Positions 1-5,319 of a stretch of DNA of 5,355 bases are shown here, in pieces. The notes beneath the pieces are model-generated. The model saw nothing but the letters and a program-made list of their open reading frames with translations, had not been told where the DNA came from and searched no databases. The stretch is from Pseudomonadota bacterium (GTDB lineage: Bacteria; Bdellovibrionota; Bdellovibrionia; Bdellovibrionales; JAEYZS01). The stretch is from NCBI GenBank assembly GCA_023427925.1, contig JAEYZS010000107.1:1-5355 (forward strand), given 5' to 3'. The translations under genes and the position numbers were made by a program. Positions within the stretch are counted from its first letter, which is position 1; each line of letters starts with the position of its first letter.

Positions 1-471
1 GTATTAGCTACGTCTTTTCAAGAAATGGACTCCAGTGTAGAAAGAATAAGTGCTAACGCAGCAAATGTACTTTATCAGATGGAGCTGCATCAAGGAATAC
101 CTAGCGACGAACAGCTCAAAAAATTAGCCAAAGATCTTCACATTTCTCACTTCTACGTTGCGGACAATACTGGCTATTTTATTAGAAATACTGACATTCC
201 ACCTGAGCAAAGAATAAACAAATTATATGATTTTTGCGAAGACTATCGAGGGCTATTAACAGGAAAATATACAATTCAACAAACCCCAATATTACCTAGC
301 GACCCCTACACAGGGCCATATAAATTTACTATGATTCCTAACCACGACAAGACCAAAATTCTAGAGGTTGGTTATCACATGTCATACATCGCAGATACGC
401 TGAAAAGAGTTGTTTACTCCGACAAGAATATTGAAAACATCGGTTTCTTTTCCCCAAATGGTTTTGAGTAA
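1..471 (+). CDS. Sensor histidine kinase, N-terminal Cache/PAS-like sensor part (5'-partial, broken gene)
   Basis: The frame is open at the left edge, so the true start and any first transmembrane segment lie outside the window; the ATG at 25 is probably internal. About 156 residues are visible. They begin with an amphipathic helix-like stretch (LATSFQEMDSSVERIS) of the kind that follows a first transmembrane helix. A PAS-like alpha/beta region follows, with motifs HFYVADNTGYFIRNTD and KILEVGYHMSYIADTLKRVV. The fragment ends with IGFFSPNGFE at a TAA (469-471). This resembles the extracytoplasmic Cache sensor of membrane histidine kinases, and the last segment reads like the first strand of a second PAS subdomain. 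Kinase sequence resumes immediately downstream in another frame, so this is best read as the 5' part of one disrupted gene. The ligand cannot be predicted. Family assignment is by pattern only; the link to the kinase part is well supported by adjacency and orientation. Confidence 0.6.
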   Translation, partial: VLATSFQEMDSSVERISANAANVLYQMELHQGIPSDEQLKKLAKDLHISHFYVADNTGYFIRNTDIPPEQRINKLYDFCEDYRGLLTGKYTIQQTPILPSDPYTGPYKFTMIPNHDKTKILEVGYHMSYIADTLKRVVYSDKNIENIGFFSPNGFE

Positions 472-551
472 TTAAAACAAACAATTTAGATCAACGCATA
501 GAAATTGATGGCAGAGATGAATTTGCAAACTTAGCGATAAACTTTAACAAG

Positions 552-1244
552 ATGACCTCAACCCTTAAAAGCCACCAAAGAGAACTCGTTAAGCGGGAGA
601 AGGATAAAACAATTTCTGATATCGCTATCCAAGTTGCTCACGACATCAGATCTCCTGTTATGGCTTTAAATGCAATCGTTGAAAGCGTAGGTGATAATAT
701 TGATGGGAAGGTAAAAAAGTTATTGTCCCAAACTTCTACCAGAATCAATGGCATCGCTAATGATTTACTTAAACAAAGTAAAATACGATTTGACGATCAG
801 CCTGCAAGGGAGAATATCTCTGAATTAATTCGTAATGTGATAAGAGAAAAGCAAAGTGAAGTTTCTAAAACGATAGTGATAATTGACAATGTTGGATCAT
901 TTGATATTCATCTAAGCAACTCAAAATCAGTTCAGCTGCAAAGAATCCTTTCTAATTTGATAAACAACTCTATTGAAGCAAGCTCTAACAACGTTAACTC
1001 CATTGAGGTTAAGCTAACAATAAATAAAACCTTAATTAATATAAATGTAAATGATGCCGGAATTGGTATAAATGAGTCTGTTCTTCAAAAAGTTGCTCAA
1101 AGAGGCTTTACATTCGGAAAATCAAACGGAAATGGCCTGGGACTTGCCTATGCTCGAGAGGCAGTCGAGTCCTGGGGAGGTAAATTTCAAATTACTTCTG
1201 TCGAAGAAAAAGGTACCTCAATAATATTAGAGTTCCCTATTTGA
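552..1244 (+). CDS. Sensor histidine kinase, HAMP tail plus HisKA and HATPase_c (3' part of broken gene)
   Basis: This encodes the catalytic half of a two-component sensor kinase, which autophosphorylates a histidine and passes the phosphate to a response regulator. Residues counted from the ATG at 552: the H-box AHDIRSP has the phospho-accepting His30. The N-box is LQRILSNLINNSIEA (about 129-143). The G1 box is NDAGIGI (167-173), and the F/G2 region is GFTFGKSNGNGLGLAYAREA (185-204). All ATP-binding boxes are present. The frame stays open upstream to 468, and that extra stretch plus the first residues (LDQRIEIDGRDEFANLAINF) is the second half of a HAMP linker, so translation originally came from further upstream. 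The ATG at 552 has no convincing Shine-Dalgarno sequence and is probably an internal methionine. No response regulator gene is visible. The last 18 bases overlap the end of hemB on the other strand. The domain call is confident; whether it is expressed alone is doubtful. Confidence 0.8.
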   Translation: MTSTLKSHQRELVKREKDKTISDIAIQVAHDIRSPVMALNAIVESVGDNIDGKVKKLLSQTSTRINGIANDLLKQSKIRFDDQPARENISELIRNVIREKQSEVSKTIVIIDNVGSFDIHLSNSKSVQLQRILSNLINNSIEASSNNVNSIEVKLTINKTLININVNDAGIGINESVLQKVAQRGFTFGKSNGNGLGLAYAREAVESWGGKFQITSVEEKGTSIILEFPI

Positions 1245-2198
1245 CAAAGCATATTCTTTCGCAAAGTAAGTAAGAATCACGTCTGCTCCGGCTCTGCGAA
1301 TGGAAGTCAGAATTTCCGTCATCACTTTTGTTCCGTCGATCCAACCGTTTTGGGATGCAGCCTTCACCATCGCATATTCTCCGCTCACATTGTAAGCTGC
1401 AATTGGTATATCAAAATTTTGTTTCAAATCAGAAATCACATCAAGATATGCAAGTGCAGGCTTTACCATTAGAAAGTCTGCTCCCTCTGCAACGTCTAGT
1501 CTCGCTTCCCTAAAAGCTTCTCTCTTATTTGCAAAATCCATTTGATATGTCTTTTTGTCTCCAAATTTTGGAGCAGAGCTTAGTGCATCTCTGAACGGGC
1601 CATAAAAACCAGAAGCGTACTTTGCGGAGTAAGCCATTATGGAAACTTGTTGGAAGCCGTTTTCATCAAGAGCTTGACGAATATAGCCCACTCGTCCGTC
1701 CATCATATCACTAGGGGCAACAATATCCGCACCGCTTGAAGCTTGAGCAAGCGACATTTTAGCTAAAACTTCTAAAGTCTCATCATTTAAGATAACTCCA
1801 TTTTCTACAAGGCCGTCATGTCCATCGGTGCTATATGGATCCATCGCCACATCGGTGATAACACAAGCTTCTGGAAATTTATGTTTAATCGTCTTGACCG
1901 TCTTCAAATAAAGCGAATTGGGATTAAAACTTTCAGAAGCTTTTTTGTCTTTTAGGGAATCTTCAACACATGGGAATAGAGCAAAAGATTTTACTCCTAA
2001 TTCCATACACGCTTCTATTTCTTTAAAAAGCTCATCTTGAGAAAATCTAAAAATTCCTGGCATAGATTGGATTTCTGTTTTATCAGAGCCGTCTTTTACG
2101 AATAAAGGATATATTAAATTCTTAACCGAAAGATGAGTTTCACTCATCATGTCTCTAATAACTTGAGATTTCCTATTACGACGTGGTCTTTCAATCAC
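1227..2198 (-). CDS. hemB: Delta-aminolevulinic acid dehydratase (porphobilinogen synthase)
   Basis: It condenses two 5-aminolevulinate molecules to porphobilinogen, the second common step of tetrapyrrole (heme) synthesis, in the cytoplasm. The protein has 323 residues, normal for the family. The two Schiff-base lysines are in MAYSAKYASGFYGPFRDA (Lys193) and DFLMVKPALAYLDV (Lys246). The metal-site segment DVAMDPYSTDGHDG (116-129) has aspartates where zinc-dependent enzymes have cysteines, so it belongs to the non-zinc class typified by Pseudomonas aeruginosa HemB. YNVSGEYAM (269-277) is also conserved. The start is a GTG at 2198 sharing its G with the folE stop (TAGTG); GAGG lies 8 bases upstream, inside folE, which supports this start and suggests translational coupling. 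The gene is second in a folE-hemB pair. Its stop overlaps the convergent kinase fragment by 18 bp, with no separate terminator seen. Confidence 0.96.
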   Translation of the reverse strand: MIERPRRNRKSQVIRDMMSETHLSVKNLIYPLFVKDGSDKTEIQSMPGIFRFSQDELFKEIEACMELGVKSFALFPCVEDSLKDKKASESFNPNSLYLKTVKTIKHKFPEACVITDVAMDPYSTDGHDGLVENGVILNDETLEVLAKMSLAQASSGADIVAPSDMMDGRVGYIRQALDENGFQQVSIMAYSAKYASGFYGPFRDALSSAPKFGDKKTYQMDFANKREAFREARLDVAEGADFLMVKPALAYLDVISDLKQNFDIPIAAYNVSGEYAMVKAASQNGWIDGTKVMTEILTSIRRAGADVILTYFAKEYALSNREL

Positions 2199-2866
2199 TA
2201 TTCTAGCCTCGCTTTTGTATGCATCATAAATTCTTGCCTAGTTTTTTCATCTTCTCTGAATTCTCCTCGTAGATCGCAAGTTAAGGTTGTAGAGTTTACG
2301 TCTTCAACGCCTCTTGAAATCACACAGTAATGTTTTGCATCGATCATCACTGCAACATGGGGAGTGTCTAAAACATAACTTAAGCAGTCTGCAATTTGCT
2401 TTGTGAGTCGCTCCTGAACCTGAGGTCTTTGTGAAAAGTATTTTGCAATTCTATTGATTTTAGATAATCCAATGACTCTTTTATTTGGAATATATGCAAT
2501 GTTTGCTTTACCTTGAATGGTTACGAAATGATGCTCACAAAAGGAAATCACGTTCACATCTTTCACTACTATCATTTGATCGTATTGCATTTCGTTTTCA
2601 ATGACCGAAATTCTCGGGAAGTTTTCGGTCTTTAAACCTGAAAAAATTTCGTTCACATACATTTTCGCAACTCTATGGGGACTTTTTCGGAGGGAGTCAT
2701 TGGAAAGATCTAGCCCTAGAATTTCCATTATAGATCTAAAATGTTCGGAAATTTTTTGGACTTTTTCCTCATCAGAAAGCTGAGATTCCTTATAGGGAGT
2801 AGGCCTCGTGTTTGACAGGATATCTCTTGCGTCAAACTGTATTTCTTTCTCTTGGTTTTTATCCAT
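2198..2866 (-). CDS. folE: GTP cyclohydrolase I
   Basis: It converts GTP to 7,8-dihydroneopterin triphosphate, the first step of tetrahydrofolate synthesis and also the entry to queuosine-type deazapurines. It acts in the cytoplasm as a homodecamer in known relatives. The protein has 222 residues, the same length as E. coli FolE. The zinc ligands are at the same numbers as in E. coli: Cys110 and His113 in ISFCEHHFVTIQGKA, and Cys181 in KHYCVISRGVED. GLSKINRIAKYF (133-144) and RPQVQERLTKQI (147-158) are further signatures. The first 30 or so residues are variable. The ATG at 2866 is preceded by AAAGGGATGGAAAA, giving a usable AGGG ribosome site. The stop overlaps the hemB GTG by one base. The upstream neighbour is divergent with only 53 bp between, so the folE promoter must lie in or just beyond that gap. 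Confidence 0.97.
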   Translation of the reverse strand: MDKNQEKEIQFDARDILSNTRPTPYKESQLSDEEKVQKISEHFRSIMEILGLDLSNDSLRKSPHRVAKMYVNEIFSGLKTENFPRISVIENEMQYDQMIVVKDVNVISFCEHHFVTIQGKANIAYIPNKRVIGLSKINRIAKYFSQRPQVQERLTKQIADCLSYVLDTPHVAVMIDAKHYCVISRGVEDVNSTTLTCDLRGEFREDEKTRQEFMMHTKARLE

Positions 2867-2919
2867 TTTTCCATCCCTTTATAGCTGAAATGTATAAGAG
2901 TGTGTGATATCAGTATGTC
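2867..2919. promoter_or_regulatory. Divergent promoter region between folE and the MBL-fold gene
   Basis: These 53 bp separate two divergent start codons. On the minus strand, ATGACA (2921-2916) and TTATAC (2897-2892) are separated by 18 bases and would start RNA about 18 bases before the folE ATG. On the plus strand TATAAG (2893-2898) could be a -10 for the hydrolase gene, without a good -35. The two -10 candidates overlap, so the promoters might compete. The hydrolase ATG at 2920 has no clear Shine-Dalgarno sequence. The existence of promoters here follows from the gene layout; the exact boxes are weak. Confidence 0.35.
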
Positions 2920-3825
2920 ATGCAAACGTCAAAATTATCTCAACCTTTATCGTTAAAGATCGGCCCATATGACTTAAAGGCCATTCCAACTGGTGAATTC
3001 GGCTTAGACGGAGGGGCGATGTTCGGGACAGTTCCAAAAGTTTTGTGGGAAAAGCAGATTCCGCCTGATGAATTGAATCGCATTCCAATGGAGGCTCGTG
3101 CCTTACTTCTAAAAAGTTCAGATAGGAATGTTTTAATTGATACTGGAAATGGATCTGACTTTATTGAAAAACATGGAGAGAAGTTAGGCTCTAAGTTTGC
3201 TCAGATGTATGGTGTGAATGAAAGCGGTCCTAGTCTCCTTAAATCCTTAAACTCTGCAGGCTTAAATCCTGAAGATATTACCGACGTGATTCTCACTCAC
3301 CTTCATTTTGATCATGCCGGAGGAGCGACTTGCGCAAAAGATGGGAATATTATTCCAACATTTCCAAATGCAAGGTATTACATTCAACGCTCCAATCTCG
3401 AGACAGCAAGGAATCCAAATATCCGCGAAAAAGCAAGCTATCTAAAGCCAAATTTTGAACCCCTAGTAGAAGCAGGTGTATTGGAAATTTTGGATGGCAA
3501 CACAGTAAATATCCTGCCGAATATTAGTGTTTTGGTCAGTAACGGTCATACTCAAGGCCAACAAGTCGTTCAAATCTCTGATGATAAAAACGGCGTTTTC
3601 TATGCTGCCGATGTCATCCCAACAAGTAGCCATGTCAGATCTGCCTGGGTAATGGGCTATGATCTCGATCCCCTTACAATCATTAAGGAAAAACGGGAAA
3701 TATTGACTCAAGCCGCAGAAAAAAGCTGGTATATTTACTATGAGCACGACCCATTTTGTGACCTCTCGGCCATAGAATCAGAAAAAGATGATTTTAAGGT
3801 AAAGGAACGATTCCACTTATCTTGA
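2920..3825 (+). CDS. Metallo-beta-lactamase-fold hydrolase, lactonase-like
   Basis: This is a cytoplasmic (no signal peptide) MBL-fold hydrolase of 301 residues, of the COG0491-like group that includes N-acyl-homoserine lactonases and YtnP-type quorum-quenching enzymes. All expected metal ligands are visible: THLHFDHAGG gives His127, His129, Asp131 and His132; NGHTQGQ gives His210; FYAADVIP gives Asp231; YYEHDP gives His276. The N-terminal pattern GLDGGAMFGTVPKVLWEK and NRIPMEARALLLKSSDRNVLIDTGNG is typical of this subgroup. The substrate cannot be told from sequence; lactone hydrolysis is a family-based guess. The ATG at 2920 is the only ATG between the in-frame stop at 2905 and the conserved region, though its ribosome site is poor, so a short-leader transcript is possible. 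The stop codon lies inside the promoter of the downstream tRNA gene, and no terminator separates them. Confidence 0.88.
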   Translation: MQTSKLSQPLSLKIGPYDLKAIPTGEFGLDGGAMFGTVPKVLWEKQIPPDELNRIPMEARALLLKSSDRNVLIDTGNGSDFIEKHGEKLGSKFAQMYGVNESGPSLLKSLNSAGLNPEDITDVILTHLHFDHAGGATCAKDGNIIPTFPNARYYIQRSNLETARNPNIREKASYLKPNFEPLVEAGVLEILDGNTVNILPNISVLVSNGHTQGQQVVQISDDKNGVFYAADVIPTSSHVRSAWVMGYDLDPLTIIKEKREILTQAAEKSWYIYYEHDPFCDLSAIESEKDDFKVKERFHLS

Positions 3826-3850
3826 CAACACTGGCCTAAAACCATTAAAA
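3822..3850 (+). promoter_or_regulatory. Promoter of the tRNA-Arg gene
   Basis: A perfect -35 TTGACA (3822-3827) is followed by a 17-base spacer and a -10-like TTAAAA (3845-3850). Transcription would begin near 3857, about 12 bases before the mature tRNA 5' end. The -35 box contains the TGA stop codon of the upstream hydrolase gene (3823-3825). This is a sigma-70 style match and the best promoter in the window. Confidence 0.65.
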
Positions 3851-3868
3851 CAATATTTCGTTTAAAAC

Positions 3869-3945
3869 GGTTCCGTAGCTCAGCTGGATAGAGCAACTGC
3901 CTTCTAAGCAGTAGGTCCCACGTTCGAATCGTGGCGGAATCGCCA
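3869..3945 (+). tRNA. tRNA-Arg, anticodon UCU
   Basis: A full cloverleaf can be folded by eye. The acceptor strands GGTTCCG (3869-3875) and CGGAATC (3935-3941) pair with one G-U at the second position. The D-arm is GCTC/GAGC with loop AGCTGGATA. The anticodon stem is ACTGC/GCAGT with loop CTTCTAA, giving anticodon TCT at 3903-3905, which reads AGA. The variable loop is AGGTC. The T-arm is CCACG/CGTGG with loop TTCGAAT. The discriminator is G at 3942 and CCA is encoded at 3943-3945. A T7 run begins two bases after the CCA. The final 18 bases are also the start of a tandem repeat unit and recur at 4112-4129. Confidence 0.97.
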
Positions 3946-4073
3946 ATTTTTTTCCAGTAAGTCAAAACCACTTTGCAATATTTCGAGGTCTCATACGATT
4001 CGTAACGTCTGAGGCGTTAGCCTCACCTCGTTCGACAAAAGTATCAGGAGGATACTTTTGGACCGCGAAGGCG
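3928..4073 (+). repeat. Tandem repeat copy A, beginning inside the tRNA 3' end
   Basis: These 146 bases match 4112-4257 at 140 positions, without gaps, at a spacing of 184. The six differences (3955, 3976, 3982, 3987, 3989, 3991) all fall in the first 64 bases; the last 82 bases are identical. The copy starts with 18 bases of the tRNA (T-loop end to CCA) and the T7 run, continues through an AT-rich stretch, and ends in a GC-richer run of hairpins. No protein gene is supported here on either strand. Confidence 0.95.
3932..3953 (+). terminator. Intrinsic terminator overlapping the tRNA 3' end
   Basis: TGGCG (3932-3936) and CGCCA (3941-3945) form a 5-bp GC-rich stem with loop GAAT, followed by A and seven T (3947-3953). 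The stem is made of tRNA sequence: the last T-stem bases, the 3' acceptor strand and the CCA. It therefore competes with the mature tRNA fold. It is short for a classical terminator, but position and T-run fit. The same structure recurs 184 bp downstream. Confidence 0.5.
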
Positions 4074-4108
4074 GCCTCCGAAGGAGGTTGTTCGCAGGAC
4101 GCGAACAA
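4010..4108. other. Chain of five consecutive short perfect hairpins
   Basis: Five inverted repeats lie nearly end to end. TGAGGC-gtta-GCCTCA is at 4010-4025. AAAAGTATC-aggag-GATACTTTT is at 4037-4059, with a 9-bp stem. CCGC-gaag-GCGG is at 4063-4074. CCTCC-gaa-GGAGG is at 4075-4087. TTGTTCGC-aggac-GCGAACAA is at 4088-4108, with an 8-bp stem. The stretch 4001-4110 is about 55% G+C, well above the flanking genes. The first two hairpins recur unchanged in copy B at 4194-4209 and 4221-4243; the last two do not. Two loops carry AGGA, a motif presented in loops by CsrA-binding RNAs, but a repetitive-extragenic-palindrome element is an equally good reading. Function is unknown. Confidence 0.85.
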
Positions 4109-4111
4109 TCC

Positions 4112-4129
4112 ATCGTGGCGGAATCGCCA
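4112..4129 (+). pseudogene. tRNA-Arg 3'-tail fragment
   Basis: These 18 bases are identical to 3928-3945, the last 18 bases of the tRNA-Arg gene: the end of the T-loop, the 3' T-stem strand, the acceptor strand and the CCA. No 5' tRNA sequence lies upstream, so it cannot be a functional tRNA. It is either carried along by tandem duplication or is the kind of tRNA-tail copy left at an integration site. Confidence 0.85.
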
Positions 4130-4137
4130 ATTTTTTT
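4116..4137 (+). terminator. Second copy of the tRNA-tail terminator
   Basis: TGGCG-gaat-CGCCA, then A and seven T (4131-4137), repeats the structure at the tRNA 3' end. Here there is no competing cloverleaf, so the hairpin could form freely in any transcript reading through from the tRNA promoter. Confidence 0.45.
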
Positions 4138-4263
4138 CTAGTAAGTCAAAACCACTTTGTAATATATCGAAGCCACATACGATTCGTAACGTCTGAGGCG
4201 TTAGCCTCACCTCGTTCGACAAAAGTATCAGGAGGATACTTTTGGACCGCGAAGGCGCTCACC

Positions 4264-4280
4264 TGTCTCAACTTGAGACA
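4264..4280. promoter_or_regulatory. 17-bp perfect palindrome upstream of the SGNH esterase gene
   Basis: TGTCTCAA (4264-4271), a single C, and TTGAGACA (4273-4280) form a perfect odd palindrome just after repeat copy B and 37 bases before the ATG at 4318. No T-run follows, so it is not a classical terminator. The size and position fit a dimeric regulator's operator; it might also be the last hairpin of the repeat tract. The esterase ATG shows no Shine-Dalgarno sequence, and no convincing promoter is seen in 4281-4317. Confidence 0.4.
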
Positions 4281-4317
4281 CCACTGAAGAAATACCGTCT
4301 TATTCCGATAAATAGTT

Positions 4318-5319
4318 ATGAGGTTCGATCTGTTAAAAGCTCCACTTTCTATTGTTGCTATTGTCGCTATAATAATATTTTTTCAAAACTGTTCTCCCAT
4401 GAACGTAACTAACTCAAGTAAAATCTCGTCAGAAGATCTATCTAATACACTCATAGTAGCATTTGGCGATAGTCTCACTCGCGGTGCCAATCCTAAAAAC
4501 CCTGCAAATACTGGAATCAAAGGCTATGTCCCATTTCTTGAAGCCAAATTTCCTAACACCCATTTTTTAAATTGCGGTATTGGTGGACAGACTACCTCAG
4601 ACGCAAAACGAAGGTACATTGAAGTATTAGACGGAGATTATACAAACTGTACACAAGATACTGTGGATACCATAAATACTGCTGCATTCTACAACTACGA
4701 TTCATACAACGGACAAAGGCCAAATCAAATCCTACTTTGGCTTGGTACGAATGATGTTCTTAAAAATACTCCACAACAAAGAGAAAGCATTGCAAATCTA
4801 AGATATTTTCTACAAGAAGCAAAGAAAAGGAAAATCAAGGTCACAATGAGCAACCTACCTCCTTATGGGAATGTCGTTGGTTTTGCAAGCATGACTACCG
4901 ACCGAAATGGCGCAATCCTAAATCGCATTAAGACATTTAATAATTTGATCGAGCAGGTCGCATCGGAGCTTGAGATTACCGTTATTGATACTCACTCATT
5001 GTTTAAAAATAATTTTCAACAGTACACTTGGGACCAAATTCATCTGAATAGTCACGCATATCTATTGGTTTCTGCCCTCTGGGAAAATGCTCTCCGGTAT
5101 AATAATGGCAAGCCGCTCTTTAACGACACAACTTGTTCGGTTGCAACTGGTCATCGTATATCTAGTGGTGTAGCAGTTTGTTCGTGCGCATCGGGGAATC
5201 AAGGAACTGTTTACATGTGTGTAAATGGAGAGCCTCAAGAAGTCTTTAAGTTAAACCAAAGCTGTGTCTTTGCAACAGACAATCACGAGTTTATTTCTCA
5301 TCATTGCACGAGCTCATAA
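4318..5319 (+). CDS. SGNH/GDSL-type esterase lipoprotein with cysteine-rich tail
   Basis: A secreted hydrolase of 333 residues. Residues 1-24 form a signal peptide with the hydrophobic run LSIVAIVAIIIFF and the lipobox-like FQNC. Cys25 would be lipidated and anchor the protein in an envelope membrane; the -1 Asn and -2 Gln are unusual for the canonical lipobox. SGNH blocks: block I AFGDSLT (Ser52 nucleophile), block II GIGGQTT (Gly89/90 region), block III WLGTND (Asn145), block V WDQIHLN (Asp239, His242). This is a complete catalytic set, close to the TesA/acyl-esterase type. The catalytic domain ends near 262. A tail of about 65 residues follows with six cysteines (273, 288, 290, 301, 316, 330), probably a small disulfide-bonded domain. 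Substrate is unknown; lysophospholipid, acyl-ester or glycan deacetylation are all possible. An in-frame stop at 4309 leaves 4318 as the start, without a visible ribosome site. Confidence 0.9.
   Translation: MRFDLLKAPLSIVAIVAIIIFFQNCSPMNVTNSSKISSEDLSNTLIVAFGDSLTRGANPKNPANTGIKGYVPFLEAKFPNTHFLNCGIGGQTTSDAKRRYIEVLDGDYTNCTQDTVDTINTAAFYNYDSYNGQRPNQILLWLGTNDVLKNTPQQRESIANLRYFLQEAKKRKIKVTMSNLPPYGNVVGFASMTTDRNGAILNRIKTFNNLIEQVASELEITVIDTHSLFKNNFQQYTWDQIHLNSHAYLLVSALWENALRYNNGKPLFNDTTCSVATGHRISSGVAVCSCASGNQGTVYMCVNGEPQEVFKLNQSCVFATDNHEFISHHCTSS

Larger units (their letters stand above)
4112..4257 (+). repeat. Tandem repeat copy B, truncated relative to the 184-bp unit
   Basis: This is the second copy of the unit that begins in the tRNA tail, directly adjoining the end of the first 184-bp unit. 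It retains the first 146 bases (96% identical to copy A) and then diverges at 4258, so the last part of the unit (the CCTCC and TTGTTCGC hairpins) is absent from this copy. The layout is that of a tandem duplication anchored in the tRNA 3' end. Confidence 0.95.

Noticed and set aside
459..471. Programmed -1 frameshift joining the two kinase halves
   Set aside because: The new frame has its own stop (TGA at 465-467), so a slip could only occur at GAG just before TAA, and no slippery heptamer is present there.
1241..1246. TTGACA at the end of the kinase fragment
   Set aside because: It reads into hemB antisense with no matching gene downstream on the plus strand; chance match.
1328..1513. Short plus-strand frames inside hemB and folE (also 2133-2330 and 2601-2783)
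   Set aside because: They are shadows of strongly conserved genes on the opposite strand and have no domain signal of their own.
2728..2925. Minus-strand frame overlapping the start of folE
   Set aside because: It is out of frame with folE, spans the promoter region and has no conserved motif; folE from 2866 explains the sequence.
3738..3971. Minus-strand open frame of 77 codons across the tRNA
   Set aside because: It is the antisense of the tRNA-Arg gene and of the hydrolase end. Such frames are well-known artefacts of tRNA sequence, and no ribosome site or family motif supports it.
4013..4141. Plus-strand frame with perfect Shine-Dalgarno-like AGGAGG and a TTG at 4058
   Set aside because: The AGGAGG is part of a hairpin loop and stem. 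The frame runs through the tRNA-tail copy into the T-run and ends there; translation is not credible.
3962..4222. Minus-strand open frame of 86 codons in the repeat tract
   Set aside because: It lies entirely within the hairpin repeats. Its residues only reflect the palindromic DNA, and it resembles no domain.
3928..4257. CRISPR array
   Set aside because: Only two long repeats of 146 bases exist, with a 38-base gap and no short regular repeat-spacer pattern.
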